A stretch of DNA of 64,000 nucleotides, from contig CABFPE010000150.1 of NCBI GenBank assembly GCA_900660155.1, positions 791,920 through 855,919 of the forward strand. The letters are read 5' to 3'. Made by a program: the position numbers and the translations under genes. The DNA comes from Hofstenia miamia. Its lineage: Eukaryota > Xenacoelomorpha > Acoela > Hofsteniidae. The notes under the pieces are model-generated. The model worked only from the letters and a program-made list of their open reading frames with translations, searched no databases and was not told where the DNA came from. This document shows, in pieces, positions 24,945 to 62,690 of the stretch (its first letter is position 1; the number at the start of each line of letters is the position of its first letter).

Positions 24945-26319
24945 ATATTTAAATTACCGGCCTATATCAATTATCTCCCCTTTTGAAAAAATTTTCGAAA
25001 AACTAATATTTGACCAAATTAACACTTATCTCTATAACAACTCGATTCTTTCGAATACTCAATTCGGCTTCCGCAAAGGTCACTCCACCTCTGATGCCTT
25101 ACTTTACGCTACTGGAAATTGGAGATCTTATCTTGATAATAATCTTTTTGTCACAATTGCATCTGTCGACTTGTCAAAAGCATTTGACTCCATTGATCAT
25201 CAGATTCTTCTTAGAAAACTAGAATACATTGGTTTCGATTCCAAAAAGTATAAATTTAATAAGATACTAGTTAAGTGATAGATTTCAAAGAGTCAAAGAA
25301 ATGGTATATTTTCTAACTGGGGTAAAATTTACAAAGGTGTTCCACAAGGTACGATTTTAGGACCTCTGTTTTTTTCGTTGTATGTTAATGATTTAAATTG
25401 CAGTTTAAGCAATGATTGCGGAATAGTACAGTATGCTGACGATACATGTATAATATACATGTATCGTCAGCATACTGTATATCCACATATGATTATCAAA
25501 TAGAAACGTCGATTAGTAAATTAGAAAAGAATCTATCTCAATTGCTAAGATACTTCAATATTCTTAATTTAACTGTAAATCCCACTAAAACAGAATTCTG
25601 TGTAATGCCTCCATTTAATAAAGATCATCGATAACATTTTAAATTTTTCGGGGTAAAAAATTACTCAAGTTGAAACTTTCAAATATCTTGGAGTAACAAT
25701 TGACAATAAATTAAACTATTCAAATCACATACGCATAGTGTTACGCAAAATTGCAATGGCAATTAAAACTATTGTGCATGTAGGCAATTTTATAAATGCA
25801 AAAATGAAATTAATGTTATTTAACTCTCTAGTATTAAGTCATTACAGATACTGTAATATCTTTTTTAATATCATAAACCACTCATTAATAAATAAAATTG
25901 ATTCACAAATCAAATGGGCAGCTAATATTTATGACGAAAATTATTCTACTAAGAATGGAAAACGTTTATATTGTATTAATGATGCTTCATATTTCATAAG
26001 ATACTTTTCATTAATAAAATTTTGGGATATCTCAAACCAGCGCTCACCTTATAGTAAACTGCAATTACCCCTATATGCGTGTTCAACTTATCATTCGAGG
26101 ACAGCCAAATTCAGTAAAGTGAAGTTTAAGAAGCATTTTCGTAAAAATTCATTTTTAAACTCAGCAGTTGATCTATGGAATAACTTACCAATTGAAATAA
26201 AGCGAATCAAAAAGCGAATTAAATTTAAAAATCAAATAAATAACTACCTCATTAAACAATATATCCCTAAAATAGGTTCTACATCATGGAAAGGATTCCA
26301 GTTCTTTAAAAAATATTAA
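24945..26319 (+). mobile_element. Non-LTR retrotransposon (Jockey/CR1-like), RT to C-terminus
   Basis: A 5' truncated copy begins inside the reverse transcriptase. RT blocks appear in order: NYRPISIISPFEKIFEKLI, TQFGFRKGHSTSDAL, ASVDLSKAFDSIDHQILL, GVPQGTILGPLFFSLYVNDL and the catalytic QYADDTCII. The last 193 codons (25,738-26,319) are uninterrupted and end with AVDLWNNLPIEIKRIKKRI, the usual C-terminal block of this LINE group. A perfect inverted repeat at 25,427-25,479 disturbs the sequence right after YADD, and there are a few frame breaks around 25,250-25,320 and 25,630-25,740. It is the best-preserved LINE copy in the window; the endonuclease domain is missing. Confidence 0.88.
25427..25479. 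repeat. Perfect 53-bp inverted repeat at the RT catalytic box
   Basis: Twenty-six bases on each side of A25453 pair perfectly. The left arm encodes the YADD catalytic motif; the right arm is its exact reverse complement. Sequence after the right arm resumes the normal LINE frame (TYDYQIETSISKLEKNL). Confidence 0.95.
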
Positions 26320-26777
26320 TTAGTAATAAACTGGGTAAACTGGGCTTTCCATATACTGGAATCTTGTTGGAACATTTGCAAAAGAAATAACCCTACCCTA
26401 TATAAACGACACTGAATGGAGTTTTCCAATGGACAATTATCTTACTTCAGTAACTTTTTATGATAATTTATTTTCAAAAATCGGACTTTGTAGGAAACAC
26501 TAAGAAGTACCAGTAAGTGTAAAACCAAAAAAGAAAACAATTAACTCTGTTATGTATTTGATACAGCGACAAAAAATTGTTAGTTTTATGAAAGAAGAAG
26601 AAATCTTTATTCAGGAATTTGACAATATATAATTATACTGAAAGCAACTCTGAATGCGTCAATAAACTGTACGAAAAATACAAAATAGGAAATTGCACCA
26701 TTGGGCTATGGCGTAATAATTTCTGATTGTAAAATTTGAGACCCCTCCATTTGAATTCAATTATTTCTTTTCTAGAA

Positions 26778-27414
26778 CTAGTAATATCGTTTGACATTGT
26801 TTTTGAATATCTTTAAATTATTCAGTAACTTTAATTGTCTGGATAAATGATTCCAAAGTTTTATAGATGCATTAATGAAGGAGTATCTCATTATTTTCCC
26901 TCTACTAAGAACTGGTTTAATATTTTGAGTGCGTGTATTTAGGTGTATACGTCCTCTTACAATGCTGTTAATAAATTTATCTAAATTAGGCATTGAGGAT
27001 TTAAGGAATTTTTACTGAAGTTTTTGTATTTAATATTATTAATATCAGAATAGTTGTTCGTTACTAACTTCATCGACTATCTTAACTGTGTATTAATTTT
27101 CTATAGGAAATTTTCATTTATATCCGTATAAAGTTCATTGCCATAATACAAATGACTTAAAACTATAGCATGGATTAACTGAATTTTAGCTTTTGTAGGC
27201 AACCGCTGAGATATTTTGAAATAGCCATTCGTTTAATGATTACATTAAATTGCTTCTGAAAGGTAAGTAATGACTCAAATGAAATTCCCAAGTATTTAAA
27301 ATTATCCACTTGGTCTATTTGGGTGCCATTAAACTTTAGCATTTGTTGAGAACAATTTTTAGAATTAGCTTTTGATTTTATAATACAGAATTGAGACTTG
27401 GGAAGGATTAACAC
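26778..27414 (-). mobile_element. Non-LTR retrotransposon 3' fragment, inverted relative to its neighbour
   Basis: Minus-strand frames hold the post-YADD block MLKFNGTQIDQVDNFKYLGI (27,175-27,414) and the C-terminal block INASIKLWNHLSRQLKLLNN (26,778-26,993). It is related to, but diverged from, the plus-strand copy ending at 26,319, giving a tail-to-tail pair. Confidence 0.78.
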
Positions 27415-27479
27415 GCAATTTCAGTGAAGCAAAATAGTGATATATTTGAGCGCAGTCATCTTCAATTTTCAATCGATTT

Positions 27480-29320
27480 ATTTGAGCAAATTAGCTTTGT
27501 GTCTTCATTAACATATATATTCATTATATATGTCATTAACATGTATTAATATGTGAAAATCAAACTGTGGTCAGTGAAAAAAGTGCGCATTGAAAATCGA
27601 CATTGATAATTACAATTTTATCAGAAACAAATCAAGTTCACACAATATAGTTTGTAATAATGCATAAAACACAACAGCAGCCAATACTTCAAATTCATAC
27701 AAATTATAATCTACATAAAATGACAGGTTTTTCAACCCCGCATTTTCTCATAGGCAGTAACCAAACGCTAAATCTATGATAAAAATATTTACATCTTTTC
27801 GGTTTTACTAAAAGTTCATCATTAAGAGGAATCAGGAATATTTGTTGTCTTATTGAATTGACTACATCCTAAGCATGCATAGCAATTTACTATACATACC
27901 ACTTAATTCTTAAAAGTTTTCTTCACTTGTGTTTGAATTTTCCCATTTAAATATTTAAGTTCCTGTAATTGGTGTTTTCCCATGAGTATCATCGTTGTAA
28001 TAGATCGCATGATCAATAGATGCAACGTGACAAAAGTTGTCAATGTTATTCTCAAAGATATCACAAAAACTATGAATTAATTTTTCGTACTGAGCTTTTC
28101 TTACCGGACTGACTGGCGTGCGATTTATCAAATATTTCTGAAAATCCGATTAGCGGAAGATGATCTTACAAAATGACTTTCGAGAAGTCCTACTACTTAT
28201 ATATTGATATTTTCTGATATTTCCATAGTTATTTTTGGTTGCACAAGTTTATTATTATGCCTTCGAATGCAATCGCTCCTATTAGAAAACATTTCTTATA
28301 CAGTAATCTATAAATATAACGTTGGACTGAGAATTCTTACAGAAAATGACCTCAAGTTCTAATGAGGACCAGTTTTAGAAGGAATGCATAGATTCAACAA
28401 TGAAAATTCAATTGGCTTCCACCTATATTTCCTACCAATGTAATTTTGTGAAATAAAATATTTCTACAAAGTAACATTACACATTACAAATAAACAATAA
28501 AAACAATTCAAATTGAAATATACTGACCATAATCTCCACAAATGATTCGAAATATACAAATTAAGTATTGACATATATAGAATCTGCATATTTACATATA
28601 GTACAATTAATAAATAGCACCAATGATCATCCATTGAAGTTAACAGTTACCTAAAAAGACATTTATATACCTCCATTTCCGAGCAGTTTCATACCAGATT
28701 TAAACCATTTTTATACAGTTCGTAAATATTAAAAATGTGCATACTAAGACATTTTCAGATGAAATTGACAACATATAAACATTTCAAAGTTGTATAATAT
28801 AAATGTTGCAACTTTTCTGGCTTGATCAATGACTGGTTCCATGAAGAGGGTGCACACACAGGAATTATATTAAATGAAAATTGAGGTGACCACACAATTT
28901 TAACTGTATCAAAAATACAGCGTGCAAGTAAAGTAGTTAGTTGCCAAACAATAGCTCTTCATATGACGTCATTTTCACGAGTTATATCCTTCTATTTACT
29001 CCATTATTGACATGCCATCTCACTTTAATAAAAACATTTCACATCATGATATACTAACGCCGTGTTCACTTTACTGAAACCTATTATATAATATGGATAC
29101 AAATGAAATTTAAACATGTATTTTTTTCAAAAGCATCAGATCATATCAAGAGCTTATGGAAAACTTCAGTAAGGGCTAGCACTTCGTTAGACTGTTAAAA
29201 GCAAACACAAGAATGCAAAATGAAGTGAAAAATCAATTCTAATCTCAAACTGAAAATGTGATAAGTGGAAATGCCATGCTTAGGAAATTATTTTATCCAT
29301 GCAAGCACGCAAACTTACCA
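27480..29320. other. Intergenic stretch downstream of NEK1
   Basis: No gene or clear repeat was recognised. A final small NEK1 exon or its 3' untranslated region could lie here, but no candidate could be singled out. Confidence 0.4.
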
Positions 29321-29324
29321 AAAA

Positions 29325-54701
<25,377 letters not shown>

Positions 54702-55670
54702 CTAAAAGATAAATTATCAGTGAAAATGACTACATCTTGTATGAACTAAACTGAATTCAAACTAAAACCATATTATTAACATATCAGCTATCTACTAACT
54801 CGTTATACCGGTTATGTATTTTAATTTATTGCAAGCCAAACAAATATTTTGTATTTAAAATGTATTGTACATGCAAAATCAGGACCATTCAACTATATGA
54901 AAGTGCTTGCATAAAAGAGTACATTAGGTTTTGACAAAACTAACAAATGAGAAACCATTATCGATAAATTTAAATTCGAGATTTCCAAAACATTCTTATG
55001 TTATGATCAAATTAATAAGGATTATGTTGGGGTTCTGCGGAATTTATAATAGACTAAGGCCTACTTAATTGACGGCCTCGGCAAAAGAAATTTAAAAGAC
55101 AAAAAATGAGGCTATGTTGTGTTTTAAGAAATTTGCCAACATTTCAATAATAATCAAAATTAATATACATTTTAAAGCTGTTGCAAATTTTGCTAAACAA
55201 CAGTAAATATTTTTGTTTATTTTGTATGCAACACTGATGAGAGGTTTAGCTTCTGCACACTGTGTGTAATTGGGTAAATGTTGTTAACCACGCAATTAGT
55301 TTATACTGTTGCCACGTAGCGTGTAGAAGCGTTCGTATTGCATTGCAAATCACCGCGAAGAACTGTTTAATGGTTGTCTCAAACATTTTCCAAAATTTTC
55401 ATTACCACAGGATATACGGATTATGGTTTTAAAAAGAGCTCAGTACGACGGAAACGCTTTTAGTAGGTGAGGAACATTTCATTTAAACAGTATAGCGGCT
55501 CGTGCATGCAAATGTAAGGCAAGCAAATATTTTCTATGTAACGTTTTAGCATTTCTTAAAGACCGGGAACAGAAAAAAACAGCAAATTGGAATTTTTTCT
55601 GCTATTGTTTTATCAGTAGGGCACAAAACAAAGCCTTATAATCTTTTTGTTTAAATTCATTTGACAAAAT
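54702..55670. other. Stretch upstream of the last visible kinase exon
   Basis: Searched by eye on the minus strand for the HRD loop and glycine-rich loop exons of NEK1; none were found. No other gene was recognised. Confidence 0.4.
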
Positions 55671-56398
55671 AAGTTTTGGGTAAGTAAAGGGAGTGACATC
55701 ATTTGACAATAAATAGACAGTCAATTTCTAAAAATTTAGCAAATATTTTTTAATAGTTGCTATATTTTTAAAGAACTGAATTACACATCTTAGGCCAAAA
55801 ATTTTAAAATTTAAATTTTAGTGAAAATCCCCCATTATATATATTTAGTTAAAACAATAACCAAAAACTTACAATTTGATTATAAAGATTTAAGAGAAAT
55901 TAAAAAATATCTTCCAAAACTAAATTTAAATGAAATGTAAACACAAGTACATTTCCAAATTTTCGAAGCACAAATTTCATGATGTCAAAGAAAACAACAA
56001 AGGAATCATCATCTCTATGTATATAGTCGGTACAACCTAGTCTAATTTCTATGTTGCGTTCATTTCTAACTTTTGAAGTGCAATTTTAAAAATTTCACAA
56101 TTTGTTGACAATACTACAATTGAATCACTCCCCGCATGTAAATTTATTGGACGGCAAAATTTTAGGTGTTTCAATTTCTTTCAGTAAATGTCCATCTACA
56201 TCAAAGATATTAATTGAGTAATCATTGCATCCTGCAATAAAAACATTTTCTGTTAGAAAAGAAACTCCAAGGAAACGACAAATATTTTTAGCAAATACTC
56301 GAATAATTTCTGAATTCTTGAAGGAAAACAAATACATTTTGCCATTATCCGAAAGAACAATGTTCTCTAAATCTCCACTAATACTAAACTTTATGAAA
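55671..56398. repeat. Direct repeat of 56,400-57,127 ending at n
   Basis: 728 bp carrying the 3' end of the RING/B-box gene recur without visible difference. The 'n' at 56,399 separates the copies. This is most likely an unmerged contig overlap, so only one 3' end is real. Confidence 0.92.
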
Positions 56399-56776
56399 NA
56401 GTTTTGGGTAAGTAAAGGGAGTGACATCATTTGACAATAAATAGACAGTCAATTTCTAAAAATTTAGCAAATATTTTTTAATAGTTGCTATATTTTTAAA
56501 GAACTGAATTACACATCTTAGGCCAAAAATTTTAAAATTTAAATTTTAGTGAAAATCCCCCATTATATATATTTAGTTAAAACAATAACCAAAAACTTAC
56601 AATTTGATTATAAAGATTTAAGAGAAATTAAAAAATATCTTCCAAAACTAAATTTAAATGAAATGTAAACACAAGTACATTTCCAAATTTTCGAAGCACA
56701 AATTTCATGATGTCAAAGAAAACAACAAAGGAATCATCATCTCTATGTATATAGTCGGTACAACCTAGTCTAATTT

Positions 56777-59398
56777 CTATGTTGCGTTCATTTCTAACTT
56801 TTGAAGTGCAATTTTAAAAATTTCACAATTTGTTGACAATACTACAATTGAATCACTCCCCGCATGTAAATTTATTGGACGGCAAAATTTTAGGTGTTTC
56901 AATTTCTTTCAGTAAATGTCCATCTACATCAAAGATATTAATTGAGTAATCATTGCATCCTGCAATAAAAACATTTTCTGTTAGAAAAGAAACTCCAAGG
57001 AAACGACAAATATTTTTAGCAAATACTCGAATAATTTCTGAATTCTTGAAGGAAAACAAATACATTTTGCCATTATCCGAAAGAACAATGTTCTCTAAAT
57101 CTCCACTAATACTAAACTTTATGAAACCATTGAGAGACCATTGATTGGGTACATTTGCTACTTCATCTTTCTTTGTAATGATGTTGTATTTGTAAAATTT
57201 CTTTAAATTCCGAGACAGGAAGAGAACATATTTTTTACAAGGACTTGAACACATCGCTGTTAGATCCTTAACATTGCAAAATAAAACTGGAAAATCCGTT
57301 GTATTTGTTAAATCATTGTCTAATTCAATTAATTGACTAGCTGTATTTTTGTCAGTATAGCACAAGACAAGAATATTTTGAGAATCTAAAAAAGCTAGGT
57401 AACTTCGGTAGCAACGATAGTAGCACCCAAGTCCAGGATCAAATTTTTTAAAATTTCCATTAGATATTTTGCAAATTATGTCTCTATTGTTTTCCCTTCT
57501 TATGAAGAAGATTGATTTAATTTCATCATCATACAAAACATCAAGTACCCAACTTTTTTCCTGCGTAGGATAACTTTGTTCTGGAGTACGATAATGTTGT
57601 GATATTATGTAGGGTTTAATTTTTGGCAGAATTAACAAGCNCTACATCAAAGATATTAATTGAGTAATCATTGCATCCTGCAATAAAAACATTTTCTGTT
57701 AGAAAAGAAACTCCAAGGAAACGACAAATATTTTTAGCAAATACTCGAATAATTTCTGAATTCTTGAAGGAAAACAAATACATTTTGCCATTATCCGAAA
57801 GAACAATGTTCTCTAAATCTCCACTAATACTAAACTTTATGAAACCATTGAGAGACCATTGATTGGGTACATTTGCTACTTCATCTTTCTTTGTAATGAT
57901 GTTGTATTTGTAAAATTTCTTTAAATTCCGAGACAGGAAGAGAACATATTTTTTACAAGGACTTGAACACATCGCTGTTAGATCCTTAACATTGCAAAAT
58001 AAAACTGGAAAATCCGTTGTATTTGTTAAATCATTGTCTAATTCAATTAATTGACTAGCTGTATTTTTGTCAGTATAGCACAAGACAAGAATATTTTGAG
58101 AATCTAAAAAAGCTAGGTAACTTCGGTAGCAACGATAGTAGCACCCAAGTCCAGGATCAAATTTTTTAAAATTTCCATTAGATATTTTGCAAATTATGTC
58201 TCTATTGTTTTCCCTTCTTATGAAGAAGATTGATTTAATTTCATCATCATACAAAACATCAAGTACCCAACTTTTTTCCTGCGTAGGATAACTTTGTTCT
58301 GGAGTACGATAATGTTGTGATATTATGTAGGGTTTAATTTTTGGCAGAATTAACAAGCTGCTTTTTGACAATACCGCTTCTATCTCAGATTCAAAATCAA
58401 CTCTACCAATATACGAGTACACGCTCTTTTGCACTGCAGATTCCTCAAAGTTCTGAGGATGTAGTTCTAATTTAGCAACCTCAGTGGATTGAAAACGTAT
58501 GTTGCAATAATTTTTTAATACTTCCTCAACGTTTTGGTTGACCTCTGTAATATCATAAAATGATAATTTACTAAGAGCATCAGTTGTATATTTGAAAAGC
58601 ATCGAAAATTTGTTTTGAGAAATTTCAATCTTTTCAATATTTTCATCTATTTTGTTAATAATGTCTAATTTCTGTTGAGTTATTTGACGTTTTTGTTTTT
58701 CGTAGGCTTCATTTGCTTGTAAAACAACAAAATCACGTCTTTTTCTTGCGTTGACTTCAACTTCATTAAATTTCTGCTCAATTTCTTTCTTATTTTTTTC
58801 TGAATATGTTTTGTATGAAGATAGTTCGTTGAACCTCATTTTTATTTTCTGAAATTTTTCAGATATTTCTTTCTTTAAATCTTCTGCTTGCTTTTCAATA
58901 GTTTGTTTATCAATTTACACATAAAAGTGTTTTGCATTTGGCATCATTACAAAAGAACTCCAGCTTTTTACTATGCATTTTGCAATATGATATTGGCTGT
59001 TTGCTGAGAGGATAAGCGTTGTGAGTTTTTGTTTTTCTAGATTTCATATGATTAATTTGACAGTTGAGGCATATAATTTCTTTGCATTCTTTACACAAGT
59101 GCATTTCTCTCACATCCATGTCTGTGTCGCAGTTCGCACAATTAGTCAGAATATGAACATTTTCAGTTTCAATGGACTTGAGAAATTTCACCCACTCATT
59201 AATTCTTTCATCAGGTTTTTTGTCTTCATAGCTGTTTTTCATTTGACAGTTTGAGCAGCGAATTGTGTCATTACACAAAAGATCATCTGCACATTTTTTG
59301 CATAATGAATGCCCGCAACCAAAAGCTTGTGCATTTTCATAGGTCTTTAAGCAATTGGGACACCTTAAATATTCCAAATACATTTCCATTTTTCTCAA
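56777..59398 (-). CDS. RING/B-box/coiled-coil/beta-propeller protein (TRIM-like), copy C
   Basis: The first frame (59,398-58,910) holds a C3HC4 RING (CPNCLKTYENAQAFGCGHSL, CKKC, CSNC), a B-box-like zinc finger (NCANCDTDMDVREMHLC) and the start of a B-box 2 (YCKMHSKKLEFFCNDAKC). It hits a stop before the second half of B-box 2. The next frame (about 58,913-56,853) has a coiled coil (about 58,600-58,900) and a C-terminal domain of repeated beta-strand words (SIFFIRRENN, NILVLCYTDK, YVLFLSRNLKKFYKYN, MYLFSFKNSEIIRVF, NIFDVDGHLL) resembling a WD/NHL-type propeller. A second shift near 56,870 would bring in the conserved ending seen in copy A. A duplicated 707 bp (57,642-58,348 repeats 56,934-57,640) after an 'n' interrupts the locus. 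Without it the protein would be about 600 residues. RING/B-box proteins are ubiquitin E3 ligases. Two breaks may be errors or early decay. Confidence 0.78.
56934..57640. repeat. Direct repeat of 57,642-58,348 within the RING/B-box gene
   Basis: 707 bp of the beta-propeller region recur without visible difference across the 'n' at 57,641. A repeated propeller segment is conceivable, but exact identity including noncoding-like positions and the n argue for an assembly overlap. Confidence 0.92.
57642..58348. repeat. Second copy of the propeller segment after n
   Basis: See 56,934-57,640. This copy joins smoothly to the coiled-coil coding sequence upstream, so it is the one in natural context on the 5' side. 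Confidence 0.92.
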
Positions 59399-59723
59399 AA
59401 GTTTATAATGAATAATTCAATCTCAACAGTGAATTGGCAAAGCATTCGATACATTTTCACTGAATCAAGCGTAATACTATGTGTGCCTGCATTAATTCAA
59501 TGTTGGCTCAGTGTATAAAAATGAATGCAATACAACTGTAAATCTCAGTATACATGTATTCTCAGAATAGAGTGTTCTGTAAATTTAAGATGACATATCT
59601 GTTAAGAAGAGAACATTATAATTATTATATTCAACAAAAATATGAATACTTGTTCTATAAATTTTCTTCTCATTCTACAGGAAAAATTTGATATGAAGGG
59701 CACTACCAGAGTGGTACCCGATG

Positions 59724-59981
59724 TCACTCTCTCCTGTCAATGATGTTAAATGAATCGCCAGGCAAAACAACATTATTAGGCTTTCTTCTAGTTGCACTCA
59801 GAATTTCTGAACTTGAAACCCTCTTGTGCCTACTATCAACTTCTTCCATTTGGGTGTTATATTCCAGGGTCATTTCTGGTTTTATTTGGAAATCATTTGA
59901 CAGTTCTGGTTTATTTATATTGATATCAAAATTACAGTTATACTTTTTGAGTACTGTACGATAGAAGTCTCCATATTTTGG
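59724..59981 (-). other. Unidentified coding-like exon
   Basis: A minus-strand open stretch of about 85 codons contains PKYGDFYRTVLKKYNCNF, TLEYNTQMEEVDSRHKRVSS and RRKPNNVVLPGDSFNI. It ends near AGAGA/GTGACA, a possible splice donor. Codon and residue use look protein-like, unlike the surrounding sequence. I do not recognise the family, and no start or partner exon was found. It could belong to a decayed DNA transposon or to a host gene extending to the right. Confidence 0.35.
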
Positions 59982-60772
59982 TCATGCTTAAAAAGCTGCT
60001 TTTGACCAACTTAATGTGGTGGAGTTTTGCATAAAAATCATAATGTAAAAAATTTTTAAATCGATTGAATATTAGATCCTCCTCAAAATCAATGAAATTT
60101 TTTACTAAAAAATTGTCATAATTAAAAAAACACTGTTACCAAATATGCAATTTTTTTATATTTCAGAGGTTTTTTACACCTCAAGATTAATATCGGCAAA
60201 TTATAGTTGGCAAAACATCTTAGGGGTTTTCATGAAATCATAGCTTTCGATGTGCCGTCATGGCATTTGGGAGAACCCTTAATGCCCAATTTTCCAGAAT
60301 TCCTAGTTTTAAATGTTTTTTTCTGTATTGAACTAGGCAATTGTATTTTTCATTGGTTGATATAGAGCTCTAAGAAATTAAAACCATCAATGATGTTAAA
60401 TGTGCAGCAATAATTAAGTATTTTAACATAAACGATTTTTGCCAAGTATGTAACTATATTTCTTCTACTTCTTTACAGACGTGGAATAAAACACAAAAGT
60501 TAAAACTACACTACAACATTACACATTAATAAAAGAAGTGGCAGTAAGTAAATGTTTGTTTACCGGCATTCAAATTCAATTAATCTTAGCAAAAATTCGC
60601 TGGACACGCTTGATTTTGCATTAGTGACAGTGACGGCATCAATGCCGTAACTAATCCCTAAAAATCCTTATCTGCCGAAAATAACGTAAAAATATAAAAA
60701 AAATTGATATTTATATTTGGATTCTACTAATTAATAAAATTTTAGTGAAAACTATTTCTTTTTAAGGGTAAT

Positions 60773-60988
60773 CTAACGTTCAACGATTTGAATTCTTTTT
60801 ACACAAAACTTCACCACATCAAGTTTTTCAAACATGACCAAAAGATGGAACCCTCTACTGCACGCATGATACAATATCTGCATTTGAAGAAACTCAAAAA
60901 GGGTATATTTTTCTTCAGTTTTAGAATTAGGCAAAAACCCAATAGGTAGTTGGCGTCTGTCTTTCCATATTGTTCGAAGATGCATCAA
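60773..60988 (-). other. Coding-like frame, possibly a MULE-type transposase piece
   Basis: Seventy-one codons with RRQLPIGFLPNSKTEEKYTL then FEFLQM. The spacing LPxxF...PNxKTEExY resembles the block after the first catalytic Asp of Mutator-like transposases. The match is short and no DDE residues are visible, so this is a weak guess. It lies 0.8 kb upstream of the unidentified exon at 59.7 kb on the same strand; the two may belong together. Confidence 0.25.
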
Positions 60989-61139
60989 AATGTGTTAGCA
61001 TAAAAACATCAATAAATGCAATAAGATTTCAGTAAAAAATATTGAAAAATAATTTAAATCTTTAAGAATTTCAAAGATACAATGTCGGAATTTTTAAATG
61101 AATCCATGAATCTGTAAGTGTTCTTCCATCCTAAGGATA

Positions 61140-61440
61140 ATAAATTGCCTGTGACCCTACCCGAACCTTCTAAAAGTGACCCGCAACCCGACCTGTTTCC
61201 CACCCTGTCTCAGAAATAGCTTTTCTAATTTTCTTTTAACAGAATATTAAGATTACAAAGGAATCTTAGGAGCAAATATGCTGAGCGTTGATTAGCCAAG
61301 TTAACAGGAATTGACTGTTTATGTTTGATAGTGATGTGCCTATAGAACTTTTGTAATGCAGCGGACGCCAGACAAAAAATAAATTACTACCCGTACCCAC
61401 CCGAACCGCAACATTTTTCCCTGTACCCGTCCGTGTCTAA
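61140..61440. other. Two CCCG-rich low-complexity patches
   Basis: Around 61,146-61,215 and 61,385-61,437 the sequence is made of ACCCG/CCCGAACC/CCCGTACCC words, in sharp contrast to its AT-rich surroundings. Similar words occur near 20,770-20,870. They may be the two ends of a non-autonomous DNA transposon of about 290 bp. Confidence 0.4.
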
Positions 61441-61889
61441 GATTATAATTTCATTGCTGCTATAAAGCAAAATTTACATTCAATATATGTCAATTTTTTT
61501 CAACATTTTATTTATAATTTTCTTTAGAAAAACTCATTTTTAACACTAACGGCTAATTTCATCCATGATACAATCCGTTTGTTATTACTCGAATATTGAT
61601 GCATCTATGAGGAAGTGGGCTATAATAAGATAGGACAAAATGCAATATTCTTAATTACGGAATGCTCTTTGCACATATATAAGTAATATAACTACCAAAG
61701 TCAATAAATTTAAAATAATTTATGCAAGAGATTATTTAAATTATTCAGACGAAATAAGGGAAACACTTTTGAAAAACATATCGTTCAACTATATATACAC
61801 ATTAAAATCTTGATCTTGCATGATTAATTATATTTTAAAAGAAATTTGCAATTCAGTTAATAAAGCGGCACCAATTAAGTACCGCAATT

Positions 61890-62690
61890 AAAGGTAAAAG
61901 CGCGCAAGTTTGCTTTATCAAATGCCGACGATAGTGACATACATGAACTAGAAAGTATTAAGAGAAAATTGTTTGCTCTCGCTCAAACAGAACCGACAAC
62001 AACTAATTAGACAAATTGCGAAAAATCAAAGAGGATTATTAAACAATTAAGAAATAAAAAATCTGCCTTAAAACAAAAAAATTCTTCAATAAACTAAAAA
62101 ATACAAACGAAAAATATTCATAAAATTTTGGGAAAAAGTAAAGGAATTTCAACTGATATTAATGAATTAAGAATTGATAACCAAACTACAACCGAAAAAA
62201 CAAGAATAATATACCACCTATATATAACATTTAAGGAACTTGGCAATTTCAATTTTCTCCAATATAAGAGAAAAAAATACTAATAAATTCAAAGGAAAAA
62301 CATACTTTTCTTTTAGACTCATAAATGCAAATGAACTAGAAACCATAATAAAAACTTTAGACACAAATAAATCAACGGCATCCTATAAACTTCCAATCTT
62401 TATTATTAAACGTCATTTTCATATCTTTAGTGACCATCTACTATTTGCATTTAACCAATGTATTATTGATAATGACTTTCCCTAAAAATCGACAGCAAAG
62501 AGTTATACTTAATGGTAAAAAATCAAAATAAATTATGGCGAACCGTGGGGTTCCACAGGACACAGTTCTCGGACCTATTCTACTTGCAATCTATGTTGAT
62601 GACATAACTCAACAGGTAAAAAACAGTAAAATTTATCAATATGCAGATGATACCTGTCTTATAAGTACTGATATAAATGCATTTAGGCTA
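61890..62690 (+). mobile_element. Non-LTR retrotransposon with internal deletion
   Basis: The plus strand first shows the linker before the reverse transcriptase (KSKGISTDINELRIDNQT) and the RT entry block (ELETIIKTLDTNKSTASYKL, ending FNQCIIDNDFP). It then jumps directly to RQQRVILNGKK, GVPQDTVLGPILLAIYVDDI and QYADDTCLIS. The fingers and first palm blocks (normally GFRxGxST and DxSKAFDxxDH) are missing, so about 100-150 codons were deleted. It differs in wording from the 22-27 kb copies but belongs to the same broad Jockey/CR1-like group. It is not functional. Confidence 0.82.

Noticed and set aside
56125-58839. Three tandem paralogues of the propeller gene
   Set aside because: The copies show no visible differences and are separated by single n characters, as expected for unmerged overlaps of one gene.
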